Source: Bacteroidales bacterium (lineage in GTDB: Bacteria; Bacteroidota; Bacteroidia; Bacteroidales; P3). Taken from it: DNA of 64,000 bases. Shown one piece after another: positions 33,353 to 42,229 of this stretch (position 1 is the first letter of the stretch; every line of letters begins with the position of its first letter). A program made the position numbers and the translations under genes. Location of the stretch: contig JAGCYV010000045.1 of the NCBI GenBank assembly GCA_017960605.1, positions 1 to 64,000 of the forward strand. Direction: 5' to 3'. The notes below the pieces were generated by a model, which saw only the letters and a list, made by a program, of their open reading frames with translations, did not search any database and was not told the origin of the DNA.

Positions 33353-34126
33353 TTAGTTGTCTTCGACAGCACCTTTGATTTGTACCTGGGTGATACCTTC
33401 ATCGATGACAGGCTGGACAAGGGCCTTCATCTCCTGTGGGCTGAACTTCTCGAGCCCCTGCATGGGGGTAGCTCGGTCGATGGTATAGACCATCCACTCA
33501 CGTGGTTTCAACAGACGTACGATGTCCATCATAGGTCCGACCACCTCAGGACTGGAGGAGTCGAAGCCGTTGCCCCGCAGCATGCAGGTCTGTAGGACGA
33601 AGTTGCCGTTGAACTGCTTGAGCGCCTCGATGACACGATTCACGTCGTAGCCCGGAGCAGGCATGTTGATGAGCGCCGCCAGCTCGTTGGTGGGGGCGTC
33701 AATCTTCATGATGGGATTATCGACCAGCCGCAAGGCGTTAAACACTTCGGGGATATGGACACGGGTGGCGTTGCTGAGCACGCTGACCTTGGCCGAGGGG
33801 TAGTACTGGGTGCGCAGGCGGAGGGTGTCATCAATTATCTGAGGAAATGCGGGATTAAGGGTAGGCTCGCCGTCGCCACTGAAAGTGATGCTATCGACGG
33901 GAGTACCCTCTGCAGCAAGACGTTGCAACATGCGTTCGAGGTCGGCACGCACCTTCTCGGCAGAGGGCAGGACGGTATCGTTGCGGCCATCGCGATTCCA
34001 GCCACACTCGCAGTAGATGCAGTCAAAGTTGCATATCTTGCCCTTCTCGGGCAGAAGATTGATGCCGAGAGAACTACCAAGCCGACGGCTGAATATAGGT
34101 CCAAAGACAGTTTCTTCACGTACCAT
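33353..34126 (-). CDS. Radical SAM protein (UPF0026-type)
   Basis: 257 aa. N-terminal FGPIFSRRLGSSLGINLLP, then the [4Fe-4S] Cys triad CNFDCIYC (CxxxCxxC, near residue 32) and the SAM-binding TFSGDGEPTLNP. This arrangement matches the MoaA-like UPF0026 group of unknown substrate. No auxiliary cluster motif is visible in the C-terminal half. Convergent with the hydrolase; a short gap of 40 nt separates it from the HhH gene upstream. Confidence 0.9.
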   Translation of the reverse strand: MVREETVFGPIFSRRLGSSLGINLLPEKGKICNFDCIYCECGWNRDGRNDTVLPSAEKVRADLERMLQRLAAEGTPVDSITFSGDGEPTLNPAFPQIIDDTLRLRTQYYPSAKVSVLSNATRVHIPEVFNALRLVDNPIMKIDAPTNELAALINMPAPGYDVNRVIEALKQFNGNFVLQTCMLRGNGFDSSSPEVVGPMMDIVRLLKPREWMVYTIDRATPMQGLEKFSPQEMKALVQPVIDEGITQVQIKGAVEDN

Positions 34127-34166
34127 GAGGCAGATATTTTAGTGTATTAACGCGTGTCGGAAGGTA

Positions 34167-34874
34167 TTATTGTGCGAAGTCGATATAGGGCAGCAGACGA
34201 CGGAGAGAACTGTCGGCCATCGAGGGGACCGCACGCAGATCCTCCTCGGAAAGAAATACCATTCCGCGGTCACGCAGACGGACGATATCACGTGCCTGAT
34301 AGTATTCCATGTACGGATGCCGTGCCAATTGTTTCACCCCCAAATGATTGATATCCAGGTGCCGGATGCTGTCGCGATCGATGACGATATAGGGGGCGAT
34401 ATGGGCCAGCAACTCAGGCGTGAAGCCATAGACTTCAAGTAACTGGGTGCTGTCGATGAATCCACCCAAGCGGTCGCGGTAGCCGACGATGCGGCGGGCA
34501 AAAGCCGGACCGATACCATGAAGCAGCATGAGGGTGGTGGTGTCGGCAGTGTTAAGTTCGACCACAAGAGGCTGCTTGCGTATCGGCGGCAAAGTATGGC
34601 GATACATCTGGGTGTCCATTACTTGGGTATGGTTTCGTTTCAATATAGACTTATCTTTATGATACACAGACCCATTGCGCCTTGCATGGTATATAGAATC
34701 TTCCTGTGACGTCAATTTTTCTTCATTTACGGCGACCAAGGTGTCATTTTGTATGGTGTCGGGCAGTGCTTTTCTTGAAAAAAAAGCCACCACGGCAACC
34801 AACATCAATCCCACTGATACCCAAACGATACCACGCACTTGTGACGGCAGGAGGCCTCGCTTTTCACCCTTCAT
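34167..34874 (-). CDS. Membrane-anchored helix-hairpin-helix protein (ComEA-like)
   Basis: 235 aa. One N-terminal membrane helix (about 15-38; GIVWVSVGLMLVAVVAFF), a linker, then two or three HhH motifs (about 110-235; TLMLLHGIGPAFARRIVGYR; LAHIAPYIVIDRDS; LARHPYMEYYQARDIVRL; LRAVPSMADSSLRRLLPYI). Such proteins bind DNA non-specifically in the periplasm; with ComEC at 36.7 kb it could serve DNA uptake. This role is inferred. Confidence 0.85.
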   Translation of the reverse strand: MKGEKRGLLPSQVRGIVWVSVGLMLVAVVAFFSRKALPDTIQNDTLVAVNEEKLTSQEDSIYHARRNGSVYHKDKSILKRNHTQVMDTQMYRHTLPPIRKQPLVVELNTADTTTLMLLHGIGPAFARRIVGYRDRLGGFIDSTQLLEVYGFTPELLAHIAPYIVIDRDSIRHLDINHLGVKQLARHPYMEYYQARDIVRLRDRGMVFLSEEDLRAVPSMADSSLRRLLPYIDFAQ

Positions 34875-34886
34875 ACGAAGAAAAAT

Positions 34887-34917
34887 TTTGCCGTATTGAA
34901 AAATTGTTGTACTTTTG
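34887..34917 (+). promoter_or_regulatory. Promoter of tRNA-Val (CAC)
   Basis: TTTG (34887-34890), 19 nt, TACTTTTG (34910-34917), then GCACCCGCTTTTG, a leader shared with the inverted tRNA-Val at 35.8 kb. Confidence 0.8.
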
Positions 34918-34937
34918 CACCCGCTTTTGACAGGAAT

Positions 34938-35012
34938 GGTCTGTTAGCTCAGTTGGTTCAGAGCGCTTCCTTCACACGGAAGAGGTCGAGAGTTCGAATC
35001 TCCCACAGACCA
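34938..35012 (+). tRNA. tRNA-Val (CAC)
   Basis: Acceptor GGTCTGT/ACAGACC, D arm GCTC...GAGC, anticodon loop TTCACAC (anticodon CAC), T arm with TTCGAAT. CCA not encoded. Followed by a terminator. Confidence 0.93.
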
Positions 35013-35018
35013 CCCAGA

Positions 35019-35042
35019 AGCCCCTCACAAAGGGGCTTTTTT
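35019..35042 (+). terminator. Terminator of tRNA-Val (CAC)
   Basis: AGCCCCT / AGGGGCT stem with a 5-nt loop, then TTTTTT. Confidence 0.88.
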
Positions 35043-35057
35043 CATTCCAAGCGTTTC

Positions 35058-35627
35058 CTAATTCAACTTTTTCAAAAGTCCGTCCGACTCCTCATAATGA
35101 CGGCCACAGTCGCAGACAAGACTGTCATCCAGCCGTTTGCCGCACTCGCACACCCAGCCTATCCTCCGGGCAGGAACGCCAGCCATCAGCGCGTAATCGG
35201 GTACATCTTTCGTCACTACGGCGCCAGCAGCCACAAGGGCACTGCGACCCACCGTGTGACCACACACAACAGTACTATTGGCTCCCAACGAAGCCCCTTC
35301 CTTGATACGTGTCAGTGCATACTCGCCATGCACGGGGAAGTGGGCGCGAGGGGTGGTCACATTGGTGAACACGCACGAAGGGCCGCAGAAGACATTGTCC
35401 TCCAGCACAACACCTTCATAGACAGAAACATTATTCTGAATTCTCACACCATTGCCAACCTGCACATTGGGACCGATATTGACGTTCTGTCCAAGCGAGC
35501 AATTGCGCCCCAACACGGCACCACGCTGCACATGGCAGAAATGCCATATCTTGGTACCGTCGCCTATCTGTACTCCGTCATCAACGTATGACGACTCGTG
35601 CACGAAATAGTTTTTCTCTTCCTTCAT
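35058..35627 (-). CDS. WlbB/WbpD-type sugar N-acetyltransferase
   Basis: 189 aa left-handed beta-helix acyltransferase. Hexapeptide repeats run from about 15 to 140 (IGDGTKIWHFCHV, LGQNVNIGPNVQVGNGVRIQ), with the substrate loop NVTTPRAHFPV. Closest by motif to UDP-2-acetamido-3-amino-2,3-dideoxyglucuronate N-acetyltransferases (surface polysaccharide synthesis). A C-terminal CECG ... CDCG pair looks like a small zinc ribbon, seen in some members. Stands alone with its own promoter; no other LPS sugar genes adjoin. Confidence 0.85.
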   Translation of the reverse strand: MKEEKNYFVHESSYVDDGVQIGDGTKIWHFCHVQRGAVLGRNCSLGQNVNIGPNVQVGNGVRIQNNVSVYEGVVLEDNVFCGPSCVFTNVTTPRAHFPVHGEYALTRIKEGASLGANSTVVCGHTVGRSALVAAGAVVTKDVPDYALMAGVPARRIGWVCECGKRLDDSLVCDCGRHYEESDGLLKKLN

Positions 35628-35711
35628 ATCCTGATGTATTTATTTTCAATCCAGCGCGAAAACGTGGTATCCAGAAGGTTACCATCTATCGAACACCACC
35701 ACGTTATTGTG

Positions 35712-35719
35712 CAAAGATA
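35712..35719 (-). promoter_or_regulatory. -7 promoter box of the acetyltransferase
   Basis: TATCTTTG on the minus strand, followed by GCACAATAAC; leader of about 80 nt. Confidence 0.7.
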
Positions 35720-35742
35720 CAAAAATAATTCAATCCGAAGGA

Positions 35743-35772
35743 ATAAAAAACGCCACAGAGGAACTGTGGCGT
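35743..35772 (-). terminator. Terminator of tRNA-Val (GAC)
   Basis: Minus-strand ACGCCACAG / CTGTGGCGT stem, 5-nt loop, then TTTTTT. Confidence 0.85.
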
Positions 35773-35782
35773 CGATCGGGAG

Positions 35783-35857
35783 TGATCTGTACAAGATTTG
35801 AACTTGTGACCTCTTGCCTGTCAAGCAAGCGCTCTAAACCAACTGAGCTAACAGATC
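35783..35857 (-). tRNA. tRNA-Val (GAC)
   Basis: Acceptor GATCTGT/ACAGATC, anticodon loop TTGACAG (anticodon GAC), T arm with TTCAAAT. Inverted relative to, and very similar in body to, tRNA-Val (CAC) 0.8 kb away. Confidence 0.92.
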
Positions 35858-35877
35858 ATTTTTGCCAAAAGCGGGTG

Positions 35878-35885
35878 CAAAAGTA
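35878..35885 (-). promoter_or_regulatory. -7 promoter box of tRNA-Val (GAC)
   Basis: TACTTTTG on the minus strand followed by GCACCCGCTTTTG, matching the leader of the other tRNA-Val. Confidence 0.75.
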
Positions 35886-35927
35886 CACACATTTTTGAAA
35901 CTGACAAAATTATTGAGAAAAAAGTTG

Positions 35928-35935
35928 TATTTTTG
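35928..35935 (+). promoter_or_regulatory. -7 promoter box of the nitroreductase operon
   Basis: TATTTTTG followed by TATCC; about 85-nt A-rich leader to the ATG. Confidence 0.6.
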
Positions 35936-36022
35936 TATCCAACACACGAACGGAAATACAACACATAAAACTGTTTTTCAGCAACAAACAGAAAAATACA
36001 AAGCAATAAAAATAATTACGAC

Positions 36023-36667
36023 ATGGCAGACAATTATTTAGAAAAAAGATACGAAGAGACCCTCGGAAAAGCAAAAATCAAGGTCAAACGAATAGGACAC
36101 ACTATCGACCAACTGCTGCTCAAAAACCGCAGCCATCGCGGATTCAACAAGAACTATGTCGTCAGTCGTGCCGAATTAGAGCGAATCACCGGTGTCTGCT
36201 CACGCATTCCGTCAGGATGTAACCAACAGGTGTTGCGGTTTTTCCTTGTCACCCGAGACAACGGTGCCGAACGGGTATTGCCACTCATCCGATTGGGTGC
36301 CGCCCTTCCGGAGCTGCACCTCCCCTTCCCGGGGACTGAACCCGAAGCATTCATCATCTGCTGCACAACGGCCAAAGAAACCAAGTTGGTAGATATCGAC
36401 CTCGGTATCGCCTTGCAAAGCATGACTTTAAAGGCGGTCGAGATGGGCCTCAACGGATTGATTATCGGAGCCTTTAACCACGAACAACTGAAAGAGGCAT
36501 TTCAACTGGAATACGAACCGATAGCGGTACTGGCCATCGGCAAAGGAAGTGACCGTATTGAATTGACGCCCATCCATGCCGACGAGTCTCACGCCTATTA
36601 CCGCCGCGATGGTATCCACTACGTACCCAAGGTGCAGGCCGACGAACTAATTCTGAACCATGCGTAG
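36023..36667 (+). CDS. Nitroreductase-family protein
   Basis: 214 aa FMN-binding nitroreductase fold: KNRSHRGFNKNYVVSRAELE at the N-terminus, CSRIPSGCNQQVLRFFLVT for the FMN/phosphate region, and IDLGIALQSMTLKAVEMGLN for the dimer helix. Likely an NAD(P)H-dependent oxidoreductase; substrate unknown. Overlaps comEC by 8 nt, so translated in the same operon. Confidence 0.88.
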   Translation: MADNYLEKRYEETLGKAKIKVKRIGHTIDQLLLKNRSHRGFNKNYVVSRAELERITGVCSRIPSGCNQQVLRFFLVTRDNGAERVLPLIRLGAALPELHLPFPGTEPEAFIICCTTAKETKLVDIDLGIALQSMTLKAVEMGLNGLIIGAFNHEQLKEAFQLEYEPIAVLAIGKGSDRIELTPIHADESHAYYRRDGIHYVPKVQADELILNHA

Positions 36668-37928
36668 AGTCCCCTTGGTGCCTGTAGCGCTGGTGCTGAT
36701 GGCATGCATCGCCCTCGGCCGGCCGTTACTGCACCGTCTCGATCGCGGACACTGGACTCACCGCTGTCCCGAAAAGACTTTTATCACCCTATGCCTAACC
36801 GAGACCCCTCATCCTCGCCTCAAGAGCTACCGTGCCTCCGCACAAGTGAAGGCCATAGACAACCAAAGCCGTCATGGTGACATCACCGTCTATCTACGAA
36901 AAGACAGCATTGCCGAAACTTTGCGCTACGGCGACCAGCTGTTGCTGCACGGATACCCCGACACTTTAAAGCGTTCAATCTATATCACTTCCGACCATTA
37001 CCTCATTCTCCATCGAGACAGTACTTCATTTCGAGCCCGCATCGAGAAGTTGCGCATGCGATTGCTTCACCGTATGCAGAACGGGCCATTGGAACAGCGT
37101 TATGCCGGTGTGGCCGAAGCGATGACACTCGGATGGCGTGGCGACCTTGACGAGAACCTCCAAGCCACATATCGCGACAGCGGGCTAATCCACATGCTTT
37201 GCGTCAGCGGATTGCATGTGGGTCTGCTGGCCATGCTGGTGGGCTGGTTGACCATTTGGGCCGGTCGGGAACGTCGGGGACGCATCATTCGCGGAAGCCT
37301 GCAACTGATATCCGTTTGGAGTTTTGCCGTCATCACTGGATTGGCACCTTCCACCGTTCGGGCTGCACTGATGTTCAGTCTCTTCATTGTTTCCGACATC
37401 CTCGCACGTCGCACCAGCAAGATGAACCTGCTGGCTGCGGCAGCCATCATCATGCTGGTAACCAAACCCTCGCTGCTGTTCAGCGTCAGTTGGCAGTTGT
37501 CCTTCGCCGCCGTAGCTGGAATCTTGATGGCAAAACCTGTCATTCTCTGTTTCCGCAGTCGGCTGATACAATGTGCCGTGGTGAGCACCGCTGCCACAGT
37601 TGCCACATTACCCATCATAGTATCCACATTTCACCGCATTCCGCTCTACTTCCTCATTGCCAACGTGGTAATTGTGCCATTTGCATCACTGCTGCTTGTT
37701 TTGTCACTTGGCTACTTAGCCATTCCGTGCACCCTCTTTGCATGGCCTTTGGAACTCCTGTTGAGGTTCACCGACACCGTTACCGAATGGGTATCCTCGC
37801 TGCCTCACGCAGCTGTCGAAGGAGTCACCCTCAACCCCTGGCAACTTGTCTTGCTCATCATCGCCGTGCTGCTGTTATTTGCCGGTGCCCAACAAACAAG
37901 GCAATGCAAAAACAGAGGTACTGCATAA
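36660..37928 (+). CDS. comEC: ComEC/Rec2-family membrane protein (short form)
   Basis: 422 aa. DNA-channel candidate of natural transformation. N-terminal DUF4131-like region (about 1-130), then the competence domain with MLCVSGLHVGLLAMLVG and SWQLSFAAVAGILMAKP and about eight helices. It lacks the C-terminal metallo-beta-lactamase-like domain of full-length ComEC, which is usual in Bacteroidales. With the HhH protein at 34.2 kb it may take part in DNA uptake. Confidence 0.88.
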   Translation: MRRVPLVPVALVLMACIALGRPLLHRLDRGHWTHRCPEKTFITLCLTETPHPRLKSYRASAQVKAIDNQSRHGDITVYLRKDSIAETLRYGDQLLLHGYPDTLKRSIYITSDHYLILHRDSTSFRARIEKLRMRLLHRMQNGPLEQRYAGVAEAMTLGWRGDLDENLQATYRDSGLIHMLCVSGLHVGLLAMLVGWLTIWAGRERRGRIIRGSLQLISVWSFAVITGLAPSTVRAALMFSLFIVSDILARRTSKMNLLAAAAIIMLVTKPSLLFSVSWQLSFAAVAGILMAKPVILCFRSRLIQCAVVSTAATVATLPIIVSTFHRIPLYFLIANVVIVPFASLLLVLSLGYLAIPCTLFAWPLELLLRFTDTVTEWVSSLPHAAVEGVTLNPWQLVLLIIAVLLLFAGAQQTRQCKNRGTA

Positions 37929-37958
37929 TAAATACCACACATTACGGTTATTATCTCC

Positions 37959-39839
37959 GTGGAAAACACGAGCAAATACTTCTCACACCTACGGGAGCTG
38001 GTCAGCCTTGAACTATCCGAAGAGCAGCAAGCCTATCGCCGGGCTCTGGAGGAGAAGGGGGCATCGCTGACCGGATCCATACACGACTCCTCCTGCCGAT
38101 ACCCCATCCGTCTAGGCAACAACGCATACAACGCTTTGGGACAAATCACCTTGGAGGTGCGTTTCGAGGTGGAAGAAGACGAGGTGGAGATGGATTTTGA
38201 ACCAGGAAAGCCTGTTACATTGTTCTATCTGACCGACAGCGGTGCCAAAGAGTTACCACACCAATGCTATGTAGAGTTGGTGGGCGACGGCATTCTGACC
38301 ATCAGCCTGCCTAACAAATCCGCAGTCCAAAGCATACGCGACACAGCCGACCGTCACCTGCTGGGCATCCAACTGGGTATCGACAACACTAGTTTCCGTG
38401 TGATGCAGGAAGCCTTGAGCGAAGCCGAACACAAAGAAGACGAACGTTTTGTCAAACTGAGAGAGGTGCTTCTCGGTCAACGTGCACCCTCATCCCGCCA
38501 ACTGCCGCAACTCTCTTTCCCCTGGCTCAACCGCAGCCAACAGGATGCCATCCAGAAAGTGGTCGAAGCCCAGGAAGTAAGCATCATCCACGGACCTCCC
38601 GGCACCGGCAAGACCACCACACTGGTAGAGGCCATCATCGAAACCCTGCAGCGCGAGACACAGGTACTGGTATGTGCGCCAAGCAATGCCGCCGTCGATT
38701 GGATTAGCGAGCAACTGATGCGACGCGGAATCCATGTACTACGCATAGGAAACCCCTTGAGGATGAGCGACGAGATGCTCGATTGCAGTTACGAGCGCCG
38801 CTATTCATCACACCCCGACTATCACGAATTGTGGAACATCCGCAAGTCGTTGCGCGACGGTGCCAAGGGCGAGCAGGCTCACCGTCTGCGCAACCGGGAG
38901 ACCGAACTGGAAATCAAGATAAATGCAGACCTTTTCGAGCAAGCCCGCGTCGTAAGTTGCACTCTCATCGGCAGCGCTTATCGGCTGATGGAGCGGCGGC
39001 GGTTCAGCACCCTTTTCATCGACGAGGCCGCCCAAGCGCTTGAGCCGGCCTGTTGGGCTGCCATCTTGAAAGCCGACCGTGTTGTCATGGGTGGCGACCA
39101 CCAACAGCTGCCGCCAACCGTGAAAAGCCTTGCTGCCGCCAAAGGAGGGCTATCCGACACACTGATGCAAAAGGTTGTAGCCCTTTGGCCTCAGGCAGTC
39201 AGCCTTTTGACGGTGCAATACCGCATGAACGAAGAGATTATGGCGTTCTCTTCCCATTGGTTCTACAACGGACGGTTGCAGGCCGCCGAGGAGGCTGCCC
39301 ACCGCATGGTTTCCCCCATCGACACCCCTTTGATGTGGCTCGACACCTCCCAACTCCACTACGAAGAACGGGAGAACCGCCACAAGAGCCTCAGCAACAG
39401 CGAGGAGGCCCGATTGGTGATACATACGCTGAAGGATTACATCGAGATGATTTCCCCGCAAAAAGTGGAAAATGAACGCATCGACTTCGGCATCATCACC
39501 CCCTACCGCGGCCAGGCTCGTCTCATCCGACGGCTGCTGAAGATGCAGCATTACTTCCGCAAACTCAAGCGGCACATCACCGTCGGCACCGTTGATGGTT
39601 TCCAGGGACAGGAGCGTGATGTCATCGTTATCAGCCTGGTACGCGACAATGCCGACGGCAACATCGGCTTTCTGCGCGACCTGCGACGCATGAACGTGGC
39701 CATCACGCGTGCACGCATGAAACTTATCATCATCGGCAACGCAGAAACCCTCAGTCACCACCGCTTCTACCGCGCCCTCATCAGGCACATCAAAGAAAAA
39801 GGCGACTTCATCGAAGTCGCCCCAAATCTTCATTCTTAA
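37959..39839 (+). CDS. SF1B (IGHMBP2/SMUBP-like) helicase
   Basis: 626 aa. N-terminal OB-like region (residues 60-140), then helicase core: Walker A GPPGTGKTTT near residue 212, DEAAQALE near 353, QYRMNEEIM near 425, QGQERDVIVISLVR and AITRARMKLIII near 580. Upf1-like helicases act on RNA or DNA ends. GTG start at 37959; no better ATG precedes the conserved region (an ATG is absent for 80 codons). Follows comEC by 30 nt. Confidence 0.92.
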   Translation: MENTSKYFSHLRELVSLELSEEQQAYRRALEEKGASLTGSIHDSSCRYPIRLGNNAYNALGQITLEVRFEVEEDEVEMDFEPGKPVTLFYLTDSGAKELPHQCYVELVGDGILTISLPNKSAVQSIRDTADRHLLGIQLGIDNTSFRVMQEALSEAEHKEDERFVKLREVLLGQRAPSSRQLPQLSFPWLNRSQQDAIQKVVEAQEVSIIHGPPGTGKTTTLVEAIIETLQRETQVLVCAPSNAAVDWISEQLMRRGIHVLRIGNPLRMSDEMLDCSYERRYSSHPDYHELWNIRKSLRDGAKGEQAHRLRNRETELEIKINADLFEQARVVSCTLIGSAYRLMERRRFSTLFIDEAAQALEPACWAAILKADRVVMGGDHQQLPPTVKSLAAAKGGLSDTLMQKVVALWPQAVSLLTVQYRMNEEIMAFSSHWFYNGRLQAAEEAAHRMVSPIDTPLMWLDTSQLHYEERENRHKSLSNSEEARLVIHTLKDYIEMISPQKVENERIDFGIITPYRGQARLIRRLLKMQHYFRKLKRHITVGTVDGFQGQERDVIVISLVRDNADGNIGFLRDLRRMNVAITRARMKLIIIGNAETLSHHRFYRALIRHIKEKGDFIEVAPNLHS

Positions 39840-39853
39840 CTCTTTATTCTTCT

Positions 39854-41215
39854 CTACACCTCTATCTCTCCGCCGATACGGTCGTCACCCCAGACGGAGT
39901 ACATATTGGAGCGCCCCTCGTTGAGGGTCATCTTACCCTTGGACTCAAGGTGCAAGCGGTAGAACACACACCTATGCAGGTCGGCCTGACCGCAGACAAC
40001 ATCGGTGGCGAAGGCCTCGCAGGTGGGGGCTCCGCACACTCCGCAGTCTATCTGCGGCAGATGAACCTTCATTTTCTCAATGCGTTCCATCTTCTCCAAT
40101 GCCTTGGAGATATTGTCGTCGAGCACCATCATCGAACGAGGCTGCACCTCATCGACCGTCGAGTGCTCTATCAGGTAGTCCTGATATTTCTCCATCTCAC
40201 GGTCGCGGGCCATCTCGCCGTTGCGCTCGCGCTCGGCCGCCTTGCGTGCACGGGCATACATACGTTCGCCGCAGAGGAAACGGTTGTCGCAACTCAGCAG
40301 GGCTCCCGCACAGCTTTGGTCGCAGGCCCTGAGTTCAAGAAATTCCACGCCCTCTACCTCGTCGTTCTCCAATTTGTCGAGGAAGTCCGTCACGTTCTCA
40401 ATGCCGTCGATGGAATAGCTGCGCCTGGCCGTGCAGATGCGGCGCTCGCCGTTAGTCAACGTGCTGAGGATGGCGTCGGCACTCAGGCGCTGGCGGGTCA
40501 AAGGTTTGTACTGGTGATTCTTACCCATGTCCTTGATGTGCTTATAGACACGGTTGTAGAGCAGGTTCATGTTAATGACGCCGTCGATAATCGACTTCTC
40601 CTCGCCCACCGGAGCCTTCACGGCCGACACCTTGGCGGCGCAGGGAGTGACATAGAAGAGGCCTATCTCCTCGCGCGGGATGCCGCGACTCTGCAACTCT
40701 TCGAGGGCATACATGGCGCTCAGGTCGAGCGGAGCCTTGATGGGCACAATGTTCTCCGTCAGCGACGGGTACTTGATTTGTATCAGCCGCACGATGGCGG
40801 GGCAGAACGACGAGATGAGCGGTCTGACATCGGGATGCTCGCGGGCGTATTTCTCCTTGGCCTCCTTGTAAATCATGGCGGCACTCTCCACCTCCATCAC
40901 ATGCGCGAATCCCAACTCATAGAGCGAGGCATAGACCTTCGACACACTGATGTCGTCGGGGAACTGGCCCATGAACACCGCCGGCAGCAACGCCACCGAA
41001 TGGGGGTAGCGGCGGAATGCTTCGAAGTCGTCGTCCTTGATGCTGATAGCCTGCGCCGGACAGACCTCGTAGCACTTGCCGCAGTCGATGCAGCGATGCT
41101 CCTGTATCAAAGCCTTGCCGCCGTGGATGCGGATGGCCTCCGTGGGGCATATCTTCATGCAGCGCGAGCAACCGATGCAGCGCGGCTCTTCAATCTGTAG
41201 GGCGTGGTAAAACAT
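39854..41215 (-). CDS. [FeFe]-hydrogenase-like sensory protein
   Basis: 453 aa. Two ferredoxin-type clusters (CIGCSRCMKIC near 13, CIDCGKCYEVC near 42), an H-cluster domain with L1 SSFCPAIV (near 137), L2 TPCAAK (near 190) and L3 RACDQSCAGA (near 295), and a C-terminal Fe-S domain CGVCGAPTCEAFATDVVCGQ (near 390). The four H-cluster Cys are kept, but the proton-transfer Cys of TSCCP is Phe, as in regulatory rather than catalytic [FeFe] hydrogenases. The two upstream genes (DRTGG, ATPase) are the usual companions of such sensory proteins. No HydEFG maturases in the window. Confidence 0.85.
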   Translation of the reverse strand: MFYHALQIEEPRCIGCSRCMKICPTEAIRIHGGKALIQEHRCIDCGKCYEVCPAQAISIKDDDFEAFRRYPHSVALLPAVFMGQFPDDISVSKVYASLYELGFAHVMEVESAAMIYKEAKEKYAREHPDVRPLISSFCPAIVRLIQIKYPSLTENIVPIKAPLDLSAMYALEELQSRGIPREEIGLFYVTPCAAKVSAVKAPVGEEKSIIDGVINMNLLYNRVYKHIKDMGKNHQYKPLTRQRLSADAILSTLTNGERRICTARRSYSIDGIENVTDFLDKLENDEVEGVEFLELRACDQSCAGALLSCDNRFLCGERMYARARKAAERERNGEMARDREMEKYQDYLIEHSTVDEVQPRSMMVLDDNISKALEKMERIEKMKVHLPQIDCGVCGAPTCEAFATDVVCGQADLHRCVFYRLHLESKGKMTLNEGRSNMYSVWGDDRIGGEIEV

Positions 41216-41216
41216 A

Positions 41217-41630
41217 TTACACGAAGTTTACTTCCATCTCGACGGTGGTACCTACGCCCACCTCGCTGGTAACGTTCAACTTATCGACATTCTTCTGCAT
41301 ATTGGGCAGGCCCATGCCGGCACCGAAGCCCATATCACGTACTTCAGGACGGGCAGTCGAATAGCCCTCCTGCATGGCCAGGGCTATGTCGGGTATGCCG
41401 GGTCCCTTGTCGGCCACCACCATGCGTATCTTGTCGGCGTCGATATCCACCAACACCTTGCCGCCGTAGGCGTGGGCGATAGCATTCACCTCGGCCTCGT
41501 AGAGGGCCACGACGACGCGTTTCACCACCTGGGGATTCACGTTCAGCTGCTTCAGCGTCTTTTTCACCGAGCTGGAAGCCTTGCCGGCATTCACAAAGTC
41601 GCCCTCAATCACTGTATATTCCTGATGCAT
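41217..41630 (-). CDS. Anti-sigma-factor-like GHKL ATPase
   Basis: 137 aa. RsbW/SpoIIAB-like histidine-kinase-type ATPase: N-box EAEVNAIAHAYGG, G1 DKGPGIPD, G2 GFGAGMGLPNMQ. A small stand-alone kinase/anti-sigma module; partner unknown. One base before the hydrogenase-like gene. The ATG at 41630 (MHQEYTVIEGDF) was preferred over a TTG three codons earlier. Confidence 0.88.
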   Translation of the reverse strand: MHQEYTVIEGDFVNAGKASSSVKKTLKQLNVNPQVVKRVVVALYEAEVNAIAHAYGGKVLVDIDADKIRMVVADKGPGIPDIALAMQEGYSTARPEVRDMGFGAGMGLPNMQKNVDKLNVTSEVGVGTTVEMEVNFV

Positions 41631-41635
41631 AACAA

Positions 41636-41977
41636 TCAATATAAAGGTTTCATGCCTGCGCCGTAGAGGATGCCGCAGGTCTTAAACATCGAGTACTGGG
41701 TGCAGATGAGCACCATGCCGTTCTCGTCGGCCAGCTCCACCATATCCTCCGTGGGACGCTTGCCACGCACAAAGATGACCACCTCGAGATTGGCCATGTC
41801 GCACGTGCGGATGGTCTGCACATTGCACAAGCCCGTCACCAGCACCGGCGTGTCCTTCAGCGTGAGCACGTCGCTCATCAGGTCGGAGGCAAAACAGTAC
41901 TCCTCCTCGCGGTCCAGCTGATCGGACCCCAGCCCCACCGTGGCGTTCAATTTATCCACAATTTCCTGTAACTTCAT
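41636..41977 (-). CDS. DRTGG-domain protein
   Basis: 113 aa. MKLQEIVDKLNATVG, then EEYCFASDLMSDVLTLKDTP, LVTGLCNVQTIRTCDMANLE and VVIFVRGKRP fit the DRTGG ligand-binding domain. It begins the DRTGG-ATPase-[FeFe]-hydrogenase-like operon. The start at 41977 lies 40 nt after a promoter box. Confidence 0.85.
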   Translation of the reverse strand: MKLQEIVDKLNATVGLGSDQLDREEEYCFASDLMSDVLTLKDTPVLVTGLCNVQTIRTCDMANLEVVIFVRGKRPTEDMVELADENGMVLICTQYSMFKTCGILYGAGMKPLY

Positions 41978-42016
41978 AATTCCTATAGTGTTATTGATAG
42001 TTGTGATTTGAAAGTG

Positions 42017-42024
42017 CAAAGATA
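42017..42024 (-). promoter_or_regulatory. -7 promoter box of the DRTGG operon
   Basis: TATCTTTG on the minus strand followed by GCACTTTC. Confidence 0.75.
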
Positions 42025-42129
42025 CGAAATAATTTGGACATGGTAAAAACTTTTTTCATTATTCGCCAATGACGAGGTAGCCCCTCCGTCTCTCCACCGC
42101 CCGCCCGCCGTTCCTCCTCCGTCTTTAGG

Positions 42130-42162
42130 TGAGACGGAGGTAAGACGGAGTTGAGACGGAGT
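42130..42162 (+). repeat. 11-nt repeat array (TGAGACGGAGG type)
   Basis: TGAGACGGAGG, TAAGACGGAGT, TGAGACGGAGT in tandem; the inverse CTCCGTCT lies 15-50 nt upstream, so the region can also fold. Confidence 0.75.
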
Positions 42163-42229
42163 TGATCACAAGACAAAAGGGATGTTTTCACCAACCAAAG
42201 GGCAATAAAAGCTAAGGAAATGCGTTATG

